DNA from: Oryzias latipes
Lineage: Eukaryota > Chordata > Actinopteri > Beloniformes > Adrianichthyidae
Direction: 5' to 3'
Assembly: GCF_002234675.1 (NCBI RefSeq)
Contig: NC_019866.2
Location: 21,976,802-22,040,801, forward strand
DNA: 64,000 nucleotides
Shown: positions 1-11,700 of the stretch, one piece after another
How the letters are laid out: each line of letters starts with the position of its first letter
Position numbering within the stretch: the first letter of the stretch is position 1
The notes under the pieces: generated by a model
The model's input: the letters and a program-made list of their open reading frames with translations, nothing else
Told to the model about the DNA's origin: nothing
Database searches by the model: none
Position numbers and translations under genes: made by a program

Positions 1-1007
1 CACCTTTAGTTCAAAAAATAAATAAAAGAACACTCAAAAACAGAAGTATATTTTGAAATATTCGAATTTATTATATATTAGATTGTAATATATTCTTTTC
101 AAGTTCCATACTCTGAACATACCAAGCACTAGCATGGAGGACACCTTCTGGAAGACGAGAAACAACCACTCTCAAGCCTTAAACTAGAAAAAAAAATGTA
201 AACATTATCGTTTCATCTCACTACGTACTGGTTTTGATAGCTGAGGTGCACACGATATGTGACTAAAGGAGATCGAGGCACTGTGGAGTGTATCAAACCA
301 ACAGGTGTACATAAATAGATTCTCATATTTGCATGCAGTCCGGAGCTCAGGATTAAAACTTCATATCAAATATAACAGCAAGAAATATTTTTAACACAAA
401 CATAATCAAGCAAAAGTCATGCATCTTTAATACTATGATAAACTATGTTCTCTGCTATATATTGATTTAATTCAAAAAGACAGCATCTCTTTGAGGTGAT
501 AAAGTTATTTGACTAAGATTGTCGTCACAGGGTTGTGGTCTCTGCTGCCACTAGGGGGCAGTGTTGCGCTACTTTTATGGTTTCTGGCTATAGTCACTGA
601 CAGAAAAAAAAGAAAGAGGTTTTGTTATTTCATGGCAGAAATGTTTCTACCAGGAACTGAACGTGTTTGTGACAAGCTTCATAAATGACAGGACAGACGA
701 CAGAAGATGGGGATGTTTTAGGCCTGCGTCTCTACATCTTGACATCTTCCTACGAGCTCAGAGGCTGAGAATGCAGCCACCCAGGAAGTGATGCGACCAT
801 CCTGGAATGTGACAGAGGGCCCCTCTTATTCTAGCCTCCAAATGAGCTTAAGATCTCCTCTCTGCTGTCCGGTGGGCTTACAGTGACACCCCAGAGGTTA
901 AGATTTTTTTTAGGACAAGATTCATTTAGGACAAATAAGGGCAATTTTGTCATAGCGAAGTCCTGCAAAGACGACCAGTGTCCGCTCTCTTGGAGGGATT
1001 TCACTAA
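1..1007. other. Left edge, no gene recognised
   Basis: AT-rich start with an AATAAA on the minus strand near 67-72, and a CTCF-like motif at 546-563. No open frame or repeat I can support. Confidence 0.45.
546..563 (+). promoter_or_regulatory. CTCF-like motif
   Basis: TGCCACTAGGGGGCAGTG is a strong match to the known CTCF core, forward on the plus strand. Confidence 0.5.
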
Positions 1008-1119
1008 CCCTTGTGCTATCTTGTGGGGTCCAGATGACCCCCACTCCCAACGTTAACGTGCCAAGGCACGTTAACGTTGGGAGTGGGGGTCATCTGGACC
1101 CCACAAGATAGCACAAGGG
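1008..1119. mobile_element. Perfect 55-bp inverted repeat (TTAA-type element derivative)
   Basis: Arms 1008-1062 and 1065-1119 are exact complements over 55 bases with a 2-bp spacer. The ends CCCTTGTGCTATC match the element at 61.0 kb, so this looks like a hairpin derivative of the same family. Confidence 0.9.
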
Positions 1120-1345
1120 ATAAACAAACGTCCCCCTCGCAGCACAACGTCTACAGCAGTCACCATATTGGAAATCTATACGGGGAAACATACTCTAATG
1201 GGATAAGGGGGTTTCAGAAGGACAGAGACCTTGATAAATGTGACAGGGGGGGTCGTTTTCAGGAAAGCTAATAGGATAAGCCGGAAGATCTGTTTGATTC
1301 AAACATCTGCAGTCTCACCAGCGTGATAGAGAAGTATGTAAACAA

Positions 1346-1776
1346 CTTTAAAGACCCACTCCGATGAAAATGGAGTTTTTAACATATTTTTAGGGCATTT
1401 TTCTGATGATAAAGGGCCAATTTAAGTATTTCTTTATTCAAAGTATTGTTACTCAGGAGTGGATGAAAAAAATGCCGTTTGAAAAAGATCGTATTTGTGT
1501 CGTAGAATCACAAGCTCCCTGCTCCGCTCCATTCTGATGCAGCTGCAGACAAATAGATCGATGATCGTCTTTCTTTTCCTCGTCTGAGCTGGAATCTGGA
1601 TCTAAACTGTGCGGCTGGATAGCTACGAGACTGCTCGCCATTTTTGTTGCACCGCTAACGTTAGCTGGAAAACAATGCAGGCTTTCGATTTGGCAACAAA
1701 CGGCATAATTCTAAGTAAAAGAGCAGTGGGAACGCTTTAAAATAGATCAAAAGATGATTGGAGTGGGACTTTAAAG
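1346..1776 (-). mobile_element. Family-A element just downstream of the prr36-like stop
   Basis: 431 bp bounded by CTTTAAAG on each side; inner ends AGACCCACTCCGATGAAAAT and, reversed, AGTCCCACTCCAATCATCTT. It starts 45 bp after the stop codon, so it should fall in the 3' UTR. Confidence 0.8.
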
Positions 1777-1820
1777 CCTCTCCTTTGCAGAACTGAATAG
1801 AAAAGAAAGATGAGTGGACT

Positions 1821-2743
1821 TCAGTGCTGGGTCTCCAGCTCCACCACGGTCCAGTCTCCAGACGGAGAGCTGCTCCGGCTGTCTGGAGAGTAACTGCTGA
1901 CGGAGGTCACCGTGGCGGCTGGGGGGCTGAATTGGGGAGGCAGGCTGGGCCACATGTTGCTTTCCAGGGGACTAAGTATGCCCCCTGTCCCCACCGGAAG
2001 GAGAAGCAGAGGAGGACAGCCTCCGTCTCCGGACAGTAACAGGGTCTGATTGATGAGCTGCTGGACCATGTCCACCTTCTGGTTCCACTCCAGGTCCTGT
2101 GGAGGCACGGGACGAGGCTGCTTCTGGACGTTCTGGGGGGAGGGAACCCTCGTTCCGGGCAGCCACAGGTTCTTGTTCGGCTCCTGTCCCGCTTCATCTT
2201 CTTCATCGCTGGTTTCCATGGATTCGTAGATGGTGCAGAGCCCCGAGGAAGGGGAGAGCATCACCCCGGTGGGGCTCCTCCTCAGCTGCTGCTGCTGCTG
2301 CTGGATCTGTTTCTGCTGCATGCGGTACTGATGCTCCAACTCCAGCTGCCACTGCAGGAGCTGCCTGCGGTGGCGGTGCTCGTGCTGCTGCTGCTGCAGC
2401 TGCAGCTGGAGGAGCTCCCTGCGCTGCCTCTCCAGGAGCCTCTGCTGCTCCAGCCTGAGCTGCTCCTCCTCCAGCCACTCCCTCTTCTGCGTCTCCTGCA
2501 TCTCCTTCACTTGTTCCTGAGTCTGCTCCATCCTCCTCAGTTGCTCCCCGGAGTTGCCCTTCAAAGGTGGGGGAGGTGCAATCTCTGCAAAATGTTCAGC
2601 CAGTGCGGGGTCAATGGGTCTCCTGTTGCCAGGCACCAACGCTAGGTAGTGGCAGTTCGCTACGGGGTTCTGGTTCCAGTTGTCTTCCTGCGAGTCACTT
2701 TGCCACGTGTGCTCCTCTTCCTCATCAGTGCTCTTCTCGTCTC
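1821..2743 (-). CDS. Gln-rich coiled-coil exon, probable last exon of the prr36-like gene
   Basis: An open frame of 307 codons ends with a stop at 1823-1821. Upstream on the minus strand is an acceptor (GTCTCACAG) just before 2743. The frame needs two bases to complete a codon begun with one base, exactly what the donor at 6240 supplies (Glu-Gly-Asp at the join). The protein has an acidic start, a Gln/Glu/Leu/Arg coiled coil of about 100 residues with CAG-rich poly-Gln tracts (QIQQQQQQL), a middle with [18 protein letters not shown], a Leu-rich segment ([18 protein letters not shown]) and a Ser/Pro tail ending [12 protein letters not shown]. An in-frame ATG at 2792 would allow a separate single-exon gene, but its context is poor. 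I do not recognise a known domain. Confidence 0.55.
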
Positions 2744-5700
2744 CTGTGAGACAGTGGAGATCACTTGGAGCATCCGATAAAGATGCATGCATAAAACTGA
2801 ACGGGGGCCAAGGAGGAGCATTTTCAACAAGAAGAAGGGGGGGTGGGGGGGTGACACGGAAAACAGGGCTCTCTCAAAAAAAAAAAAAAAAACACGTGAC
2901 AACCGGGGTGCAGCACAAAACAGAACCGGTTCTTTGGTGTGACGTCCGCTCTCTCCTCACCATTGCACTTTGTTCATCATGCAAGACGGCGGCCTCACGG
3001 CGACCGGGAGGAAACGAACGGGTGACGGGGTGCTGGAGGGGGGGGCAAACACACGGCTAAGGCTAAAGCTGGACTCTTTCATGGAGCTGCCCGTCTCACA
3101 CGGATGAATAGATGATCCAATGATATTGTTTAATGTCAGTCAAATAATTGACAGCTATGTTTGCTAGTTTAAGCTTCGATTTCTGGGACATTTTTTGTCT
3201 GAATATGTATTTTATCCGTACTTTTTTGTTCAAATAAAAATGTTTTTCTCTCATGTTCTAACTACATTTAGATCATTTTCGGAAAAAATAAAATCCAACA
3301 AAATTTGAACCCATCTAAATATTAGACAGGAGTTGTTTAACCAATCAGCTTCTTTTTTGTCAACTTTTTAAATGTGTTTTTAACCAAAGATTTGTTTTTC
3401 TTTCTGGAGTGGAGGAAATAGGTATTTGACCCCTTACTGACTTTGACCTAAAAAGATGGTGGGTTCATTGGAGCAGTGAGCGATAGAAAATCACACAGAC
3501 AATCAAGAAATTATTTGCATTTAATTGAAGTTATTTACCCCCCCCCACCCCCCCCATTGGCAACACAGAGGTCAGATGTTTCTTCTTGTTGATGAGCAGG
3601 TTTCTGCACATATCAGGAAGTATTTGGGTCCATTCTTCTTTAAAAACTACTTCTATATCACTCAGATTTGGTGGCTGTTGCTTAGCAACATCCGCTCTCT
3701 CCATAGGTTTTCCATAGGATTGACTGGCTGGACCGCTCCATGACCTTGATATGCTTCTTCTTCAGCCGTTCCCTGGTTGTCTTGGCTGTATGTTTTGGGG
3801 GTCATTATCTTGTTGGAAGACTCATCCACCACCCATTTTAAGCCTCTAGATGGAGGCAAGGATTTGATGGTACATGGCTCCGCCCATCCTTCCGTCCACA
3901 CGGTGAAGTAGCCCTGTGCAGATCCCTCCCCCTCCCCTAAAGCATGATGCTCCCACCTCCATGCTTGACGGTTGGGATGGTGTTTTTATCATCTGCAGCA
4001 TTTTTCTTCTTCCAAATATGACGGGTTGAGTTGATGCCAAAGAGCTCCATGTTGGTCTCATCTGACCACAGCACCTTCTCCCAATCTCTCTCTAAATCAT
4101 GAAGGTGTTCAATGGTAAACCTCAGTCTGGCCTGCACATGTGCCGTCTTTGTAAGCTCTGCAACATGTTAAACCACTGTGGTGTAAAGTATTAACAATGG
4201 TTGCCTTGGTGACTGTGGCTCAGCTGCTGTTGTTTCAGGCCGGTTTCTCTCTGATCTCATGATAATGGAAACCCCACCAGGCATCTGACATCTGGTTTGG
4301 AGTCCCTGACCTTTAGGTGGACTGATGGTCACGTTGCACCAACAGTTGTCATGGTAACCCCCAGCTTCTTGCTGATGGTTTTGTAGTCCAGTCCAGTCTT
4401 GTGCAGGTCTACAATCTTCTCCCTTGAATCCACTGAAAGCTCTTCAGTCCTTCCCTGTTGGAGAGTTTGGAGTCTGACTGATGGACTGATTGTGTGGACA
4501 GGTGTCTTTTCTACAGGTGATCAGTTCAAACAGGTGTCTTCCATTCAGGTGACAGGTTGATTAAGAGAGTCTAAAGGGTCTGTGTGAACCAGAACTCTTG
4601 ATGTTTACTAGGGGGATCAAATATGTATTTACCTCCATGAAAGACAAATAAATGTATTTAAATGACTTAAAGTCGATTTCTTGATTTCTCCATCTCTAAC
4701 TGTATAACATCACAGTTGTCAACCACATGCTTGTCATATTTTTCCTTCATGCATGTAAAAACATTAAAGACATTTCAGGAGTGTGTATGTTTTTTTATGC
4801 TATTGAAGCTTTTTCTTGTCTAGAGGTGATGTTGGTTTTGTGGACTTGAGCAGCATCTATATTGAGCTACTGAGCAGTTTTTCCTAAATGTCACAGCTTT
4901 GCTGGTTTATAGAGCTCAGATGTTGTTGTTTTGTTTTTTCAGCTGAGGAAGAGGAGACACTGAGGGAAACATAAATCCACAAACAGCTGAGGCATGCTGG
5001 ATCCACTGGGAAAGGAAGAAACAGGAACGAAATGCCTTGCAATGATGCTTTAATGGAACTTTGAAAGATATCCTAGAGTGAACCATTCATTTCTACTGCA
5101 GAACTGTCTCAAACGTCAGGTAGTACAAACTGGTTTTGTTAGTTAAACATGCAATATACTGTTGAACAGAAACAAAAAGCCTGCTATGGAGGCTTTCAAA
5201 CTGGAAAGCTCAGCTGTCACAACCGTATAGGCTTAGCAGGATCTTACAAAATAAAAGCTTTGTGGTTCACCGGAGCACAAACGGTCAAGCTAACGGAGCC
5301 ACGTCACACAAACGCTGTGACTTTGACCAACCTACGGCAAGAGCGCTGAACCTGCTGAAGCACACGAGAAAACAAAACGTCACCAAGTGCTAGCTAGTTA
5401 GGGCTGTCCCACACGAGACTGTGGGGCTGGAAAAATGTATCCAGAAAGTTTGAGGACTCAGATGGGGTTCAGATAAAACCAGTGAGCTTCATTTGCTCCC
5501 AATCAAAATAAAAACAAAGAATAAAAAAAAGGCCTCATGTCCATGATCAAAACACTAGTCACACTTAGATGAAAGTCTCCAGTAATTTGGTCAAATTTAC
5601 CAAAATCTAAAACCAGTGTTTGACAGTAATGATGCTTTTATAGCAGGAGGGTCAGCCCTGAACCTTAGTAAAGCTGTAGCTGTGTTTCTGACGAGGCTTT

Positions 5701-8700
5701 ATTTTGAAACTTTCTGAGAAGAATGCCTCATGTGCAGAGAGGAAGGACCAGAAAACAAACCAAAACAACAAAGCAAATATAAAAAGAAAAGGACATGTGT
5801 TTGGTAAAAACAGTGGGATAAATACACAAATGAGTCCATTTCCTTCCGTCAGAGTTTTCCTTTCAGTTTAAAGGCTCGGTCGCCGTGGACCAATCAGTCA
5901 GTACCCCGCTGGGAAGGGGGCGGGGCCTGGGGGTTTGCAGTGTTACTTGGTGGAAAAACGGTAGTATCTATAGTCCGTTACGGTTTTAGCAATACACTCA
6001 ACTCATAACCATGACTGGAACAGTAAGAAAGACAGAGGCTTCATTGAAAAACCGCTACTGTCATTTTTTTTCCTCCTTCTCCTTCATTTTTTTTATTTTT
6101 ATCTGCTCCTCTACTCTGTTGCTGTCCTCTTTGTCTGCTAAGACGTCTAACCCAAGTGGAGAGGAAACAAACGGGGGCGGGGGGAGGGTTGCAGGGAAAA
6201 GGTGCATTCCAGGGAGAACGGGAAGGACTTATACGTTACCTTCCAGGAAACTATCAGTCTTATCGCAAACGGTGGAGAAGTACGGAGGCTGGAAGTCGCC
6301 GGGGTCCTCCGCCTCCTGGTTCCGTGTGTGCTGACCGGGCTCCTGTGGACCTTCCACGTGTTCTGCTACAAGCTTCCCGCCGAGCAAATAGTGACGCTCA
6401 TCCAGACTGGGGTAGGGATCTTCTGTGTGGCTCAGAGGCATCAGGTCCACGGCGCCGCCCAGCAGGTCCTCGGGGCGGGCGGCGGCGGCGGATGGCAGTG
6501 TGAGCTCTTTGATGAGGGAGGGGTCTTTGGCCTCCTCTGGAAGCTGCTCCTCGTTCTCCAGGGAGAAGATGCCGGGGCTCTTCCCGCAGCTCTCGGCCAT
6601 GGAGTGGGCGTTGGAATTGGATGTGGTGCAGTCGAAGCCGTAAGACGCCACAGAGTTGGCAGACTGAGGCGTGGTCCCGCCGCCGTCCTCCTCCCCCTCT
6701 CCGGCTGCCGTGTTTCCGGCCTCCTCCTCCAGCGCTGGCAGGCCGCAGGTGGGGCTGGGGCTTTCGAACTCAACCCCGGCATCCATCTTAATGGGGGTCT
6801 CTGGGTCGTTGATCTGGATCTCCCCCTCTGTGTCGCTGGCCTCGTCGCCTGAGGTGGAGGGAGAAGATGGGTCGGATGCTGGAGCAGTGGGGGGTCCCGT
6901 TCCCGGGACTTCGTCGGCAGGGAGCGTCTCGGCCTCCTCTTCCTCTCCGTCCCCCTTCTCCATGTGAATGCCCAGGTCCTGATCCACGTCCGGCTGGAGC
7001 GAAGCAGGAACGGGGGTCTGCTGTTTGTCAGAGCGCGACTCCACCCCGGAGCTGCTGTCGTAGTCCTGGAGCTCCTCCGGAGTGCTGGTCTCACTGCTGC
7101 TGTGGGCCGCCAGAGCGCCCCCACTCAGGGTGCTGGACTGGGACACGCCCACAGCCGGAGCAACCAGGAGGTCAGGGGCCTCTTCTGGAGCCACGCCCAT
7201 CAGCAGGCTGTATTCGGGGGGTTGGCTCCCAGGTTGATGCTCTGTCTGAGGAGCAAAAGACGGGGCGCCGCTGTCTAAGCAGGCCTGGGCGGGAGACTGG
7301 GTGGGGGTCTCGGACTCAGCGGCACCATGGTCTGACATGGGGCTGGGGGAGGAGACGGAGAGCAGCGAGGCAGGCTGGCTCCACGTGTCGGAGAAAGGGT
7401 TGGTCTGACTCCAACTAGAGATCGGGGGGGCACAGGGCGGGAGACCAGCGAGGTTGATGTTGTCTGAACGCTCCTCCTCATTGAAGCCGTCTTCATCCAT
7501 GTTCCCGCCGCTCTCCACCAGCCCTTCACTGTGCATCTCCACATCTTCATCCTCCTCCTCCTCATTCTGGTCCCGCTCCTTGAACAGGCCGTGTTGCTCC
7601 TCTACCTGCTCTGAGCTCATGTCCATGTCGTCCACCCGTTCATCCTCTTCATCCTCGTCCTCTTCTTCCTCGTTTGCTAAGGTTTCCACGTTGGGAGAGC
7701 CCATGAGGTTGCCGTCTCCCTCTGACCCTCTGAGGCTGGAGTCCACTAAGGCGTCTGAGCTCTGGGTGCCCTCCAGTATGGCGGTGTGCAGGGTGCTGCT
7801 GAGGTCGGACACGCCCGGCTGTCGACTGCTCGTGCAGCTGCTCACATCCTCAGAGTCCATCCCAGACAGCAAGTCGTCTCCATGCCAACCGGCGGAGCCG
7901 CCAAACACAGAGGAGCGGACCTGGAACTCATCAGAGGGCTGAGATGAGCTCATATCGGTGATCATAGACGAAAGCTGGTGTCCCAGTCTCCTCTGTTCAT
8001 CCTCCTCCTCATCATCCTCATCCTCATCATCCTCGTTGATCTCCTCATCAGCCTTTTCCACTGCCTCCTCCTTTTCACCGGGGGAGGTCAGGTCCCCAGG
8101 AATGAAAACCCCTGGAGGAGAGGCACCCAGGAAATGTAGTTGTGCAGCAGCATCAAAAGCCCCCGGAGCCGAGAGGGGAGGGAGGAAGAGGTTTTCTTTC
8201 TCACGCTCCTCATCCTCTTCCTTACCCTTCATCTCCTGTCCTTCCTGCTCTTCATCCTCTTCTTGGCTCTGAGCCCAAGAGTCAGAGTGGACATCCACGC
8301 GCAGCAGAGGGGAGGCACTCTGTGGTTGTCTGACAGGAGAGGCGGGGCCTGGCGGAGAACAGGGCGGAGACATGACTGTTGTTCCTAAGGAAGGGAACGA
8401 GTTGTTGGTGGTCTCTTGGAACTGGAAATGGTCCATCTGAGCGGCGCTGGAGCCCAGTTCAGCAGCTGCTGATGGCTGAGGCGGTCCTACTAGAATTTCT
8501 GAAGAAGGTTCTAGAATTTGGTGTGGACCTGATTCATGCTCAGTTTCTTCCTGGGTAGGTTCTGGAGTCGGTTCTCGTAGGTATTCTAAAGTCGGTTTCT
8601 GCACCACTTCTGAAGTTGATTCTTGTAAATAATTTGGGGTTGATTCCCTTGCTGGTTCTGGAGTTGGAACCCTAACTGGTTCTGGAGTTGGTATCCTCAT

Positions 8701-11700
8701 CGGTTCTGGAGTTGGTTCCTTCACAGGTTCTGGAGTTGGAACCCTAATTGGTTCTGGAGTTGGTATCCTCTTCGGTTCTGGAGTTGGTTCCCTCGCTGGT
8801 GCTGGAGTTGGATCCCTAATTGGTTCTGGAGTTGGTATCCTCATCGGTTCTGGAGTTGGTATCCTCATCGGTTCTGGAGTTGGTATCCTCATCGGTTCTG
8901 GAGTTGGTATCCTCTTCGGTTCTGGAGTTGGTTCCCTCGCTGGTTCCCTCGCTGGTGCTGGAGTTGGATCCCTAATTGGTTCTGGAGTTGGTATCCTCAT
9001 CGGTTCTGGAGTTGGTATCTTCATCGGTTCTGGAGTTGGAACCCTCATCGGTTCAGGGGTTGGAACTCTTAAAGGTTCTGGAGTTGGTACCCTCACGGGT
9101 TCTGGAGTTGGTACCCTCACAGGTTCTGGAGTTGGTTCCCTCACAGGTTCTGGAGTTGGTTCCCTCACGGGTTCTGGAGTTGGTACCCTCACAGGTTCTG
9201 GAGTTGGTACCCTGACAGGTTGTGGTCTAGGCTCCTGCATGGGTTCTGCAGCTGGTTCCTGTAGGAGCTTTGACTTGGCTTCACACGCTGACTGTGATTC
9301 TGGGACCGGTTCCAGAGCGGCCTCAGGTGTTTCCTCCCGAGCTGCAGCTGGTACCTCCACATGAGCCTCTGCCTGAGGCTGCAGCCCTTCTGGTTCTGCA
9401 GCGACAGCTGTTGCCGTGGCGATGGCTGCAGCAGCAGCTATGGCTGCTGCCACTTCTTTTCCAGGTCCATCAGCTGCCGCGGGTTTGGGGGCCCGTTTGA
9501 CAGGGGTCGGGGTGCTGCTCCCCACAGTCTTCTTGGGGCTGGTGGTCTTGGCTGCTGCTGGTTTGGTGCCGCTGTTCTTGGAGGGTGTGGCCCTGCCCTC
9601 CTGTGTTTTGGTGCGATTGGGCGTCTTTGATTCTGAAATCTTATTTGGGTTGGACTTTTTGGCCGTGGCGTCTGATTTTGAGGATGACTTGGGGGTTTCG
9701 GGCTTTGAGGACTTTGTTGAGGAGGAAGGGCGAGTCAGGGGCGAATCCGCAGGTTTTCTGGCTGCTGGAGTGGACGGTTTGGTAACGTCTAGAAAAAAAC
9801 AGCACAAGGACTGGTTACATGCTGAAAAACCAAAAATGTGTGACAGGATGACTAAAAAATAGTTGTAAACAACAAATATTTTGGGTCCATTTGCATCCTC
9901 AGAAGCACAACTAAAATGACCCAGCAACCTTTTTTTTAAGGTCTCATTAATTACTCCAGGCCTGATTAAAGTGTGGGTTCAGGCGATTGAGTGGATTAGA
10001 CAAATTAAGAGGGATTAAGTACGTCACTTATAAATAGCAACAATTGCTCCTGTGGGGCAACTCTAACAACAGATTTTAACAATGTTTACTGATAAAACAT
10101 CTTAGATGACAGAGACACAAAAGGCAGATATGGAACTGGAGTCATCAGAAAGGATCTTCTCTGAAAGCCCCAGCAGGGATTCTTTAGTTTAGGTTTTGGG
10201 GCCAAATACTTCTCAGTGGTTTAAACTTCTTCCTGTCATAAAGGCCCCTGCTGCTGAAATGCTGCCGTTATCAGGTCGACGTACTGCTCTCTCATTTGAA
10301 TTCAGCTCCGCCTTTCATTAAATCCACTCAAAAGGATCTCCTTCACAAAATCAAGGGTTTATTTCCCCCCATACCTTTCTTCGCAGGTGTTGTGTTTCTG
10401 GATGCTTGTGATACCGGAGGTTTGCCACCAGAGGGAGTGCTGGACGCTGATTTGGAAGTCGCAGGCTTGCCGGCGTTGCTAGGAGTTTTAGGGGTGGCGG
10501 GCTTTGATGAAACCATGGGGCTCTTGGGCGTGGTGGCCGACTGAGATGAGCCGGTGGTGGGCCGGGTCGGTGTACTGGTGGTGGCCCTTACAAACAAAAA
10601 AGAAAAGGGTAAGACGGTGACGCCACATCGCACATCTGTGAGACATGCATTCTAATCACATTGAATCTCTTTGTTATAGTTCTTCGAGGAGATGGAGGCA
10701 ACCACTCATTACAGATCCTCTAATAAGCCTTTCTGGAGGAGATTGGTAAGTTTTTAATTCACCAACTGCACTGATCATACCCCACCATGTTGGCGGTTGT
10801 GTTGTCATGTGATCACACGCAGTAAACAATAGGCAGACCCGCAATTACTGCGTAAAACAAAGAGTCTAAAGTAGAAACTACCCAAAATTTCTACTGTTTT
10901 CTCTGAAACCGAAGGTCACGTTATTTTTTATTTTTTTTTCTTACAGAAACATCATCAGAAACTTTCAGCTTCAAATCCAAACCCACAGTCTGATCTTCAA
11001 TTAAAACCCCTCAATCAGCATTACTGTCCAAACCACTGACTGTATATGAGAACTGGACCGAGTGCGTGTGACGTCACCCGCAGAACATCCCAGAATACAA
11101 CCCAATGAAGTCAGCCGGTCGCCATTTTTTCACGGTATGGACGCCATGTTGGTATCAGAAATCATCAGTAAGCAATGATTGGGTGGAGTCGGTCTGAGTC
11201 ATAGTTTCTGTGACAACCTTTCTGGCCAATCAGGAGTGAGCTTGTTGTTAGACCACACCCCTACGATTTTAAAGCACGCTTGGGAGAATCTGTCAATCAA
11301 ACGTGTTGATTGTTCAATGTGAGACCACATACTTTTGTGGAGGCATCTGATTGGCCAGTTTATCACTTGAACTACAGAAATATATGAAAAATAAATGAGG
11401 ATTATCAAGAACATGGTTATTCTGACCAATAGACTGAGTGGGTCTGTTTATTTCTCAAAAGATATCTATGGGATTTTCGGCTTCTTGGAGCCAGCAAGTA
11501 CTTCCTGTTTGAAACGAAAGGGGGGTGGAGACAGTTCTCATATACAGTCAATAGTTAAAATGCATGAAATGGAGAAAAGCAGCCAACCAAGGCCCAGCCG
11601 ACCCCATGAAACATGTGAGGGATGAAGCAGGGCCGTACAGAAGATGAGTCACGACAGACTCCAGAGTCATTCTAACACAAACAGCCCCCCGTTCCCCAAC

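Noticed and set aside
1824-2645. Plus-strand frames rich in Leu or Ala opposite the Gln-rich exon
   Set aside because: They arise from CAG/CTG repeats read on the wrong strand.
2660-2902. ATG-initiated frame just upstream of the Gln-rich exon as its first exon
   Set aside because: It is in another frame and starts in a poly-T/poly-A and poly-G region with no splice logic.
6202-6852. Plus-strand 216-codon open frame opposite the large prr36-like exon
   Set aside because: It is antisense to a strongly biased coding exon; its composition mirrors the acidic codons on the other strand and it has no family resemblance.
8976-9215. Plus-strand VLELVPS repeat protein
   Set aside because: It is the shadow of the 24-bp minisatellite that codes PTPEP on the minus strand.
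8650-9225. Possible CRISPR-like array of regular repeats
   Set aside because: Units are contiguous with no unique spacers, in frame and inside a eukaryotic exon.
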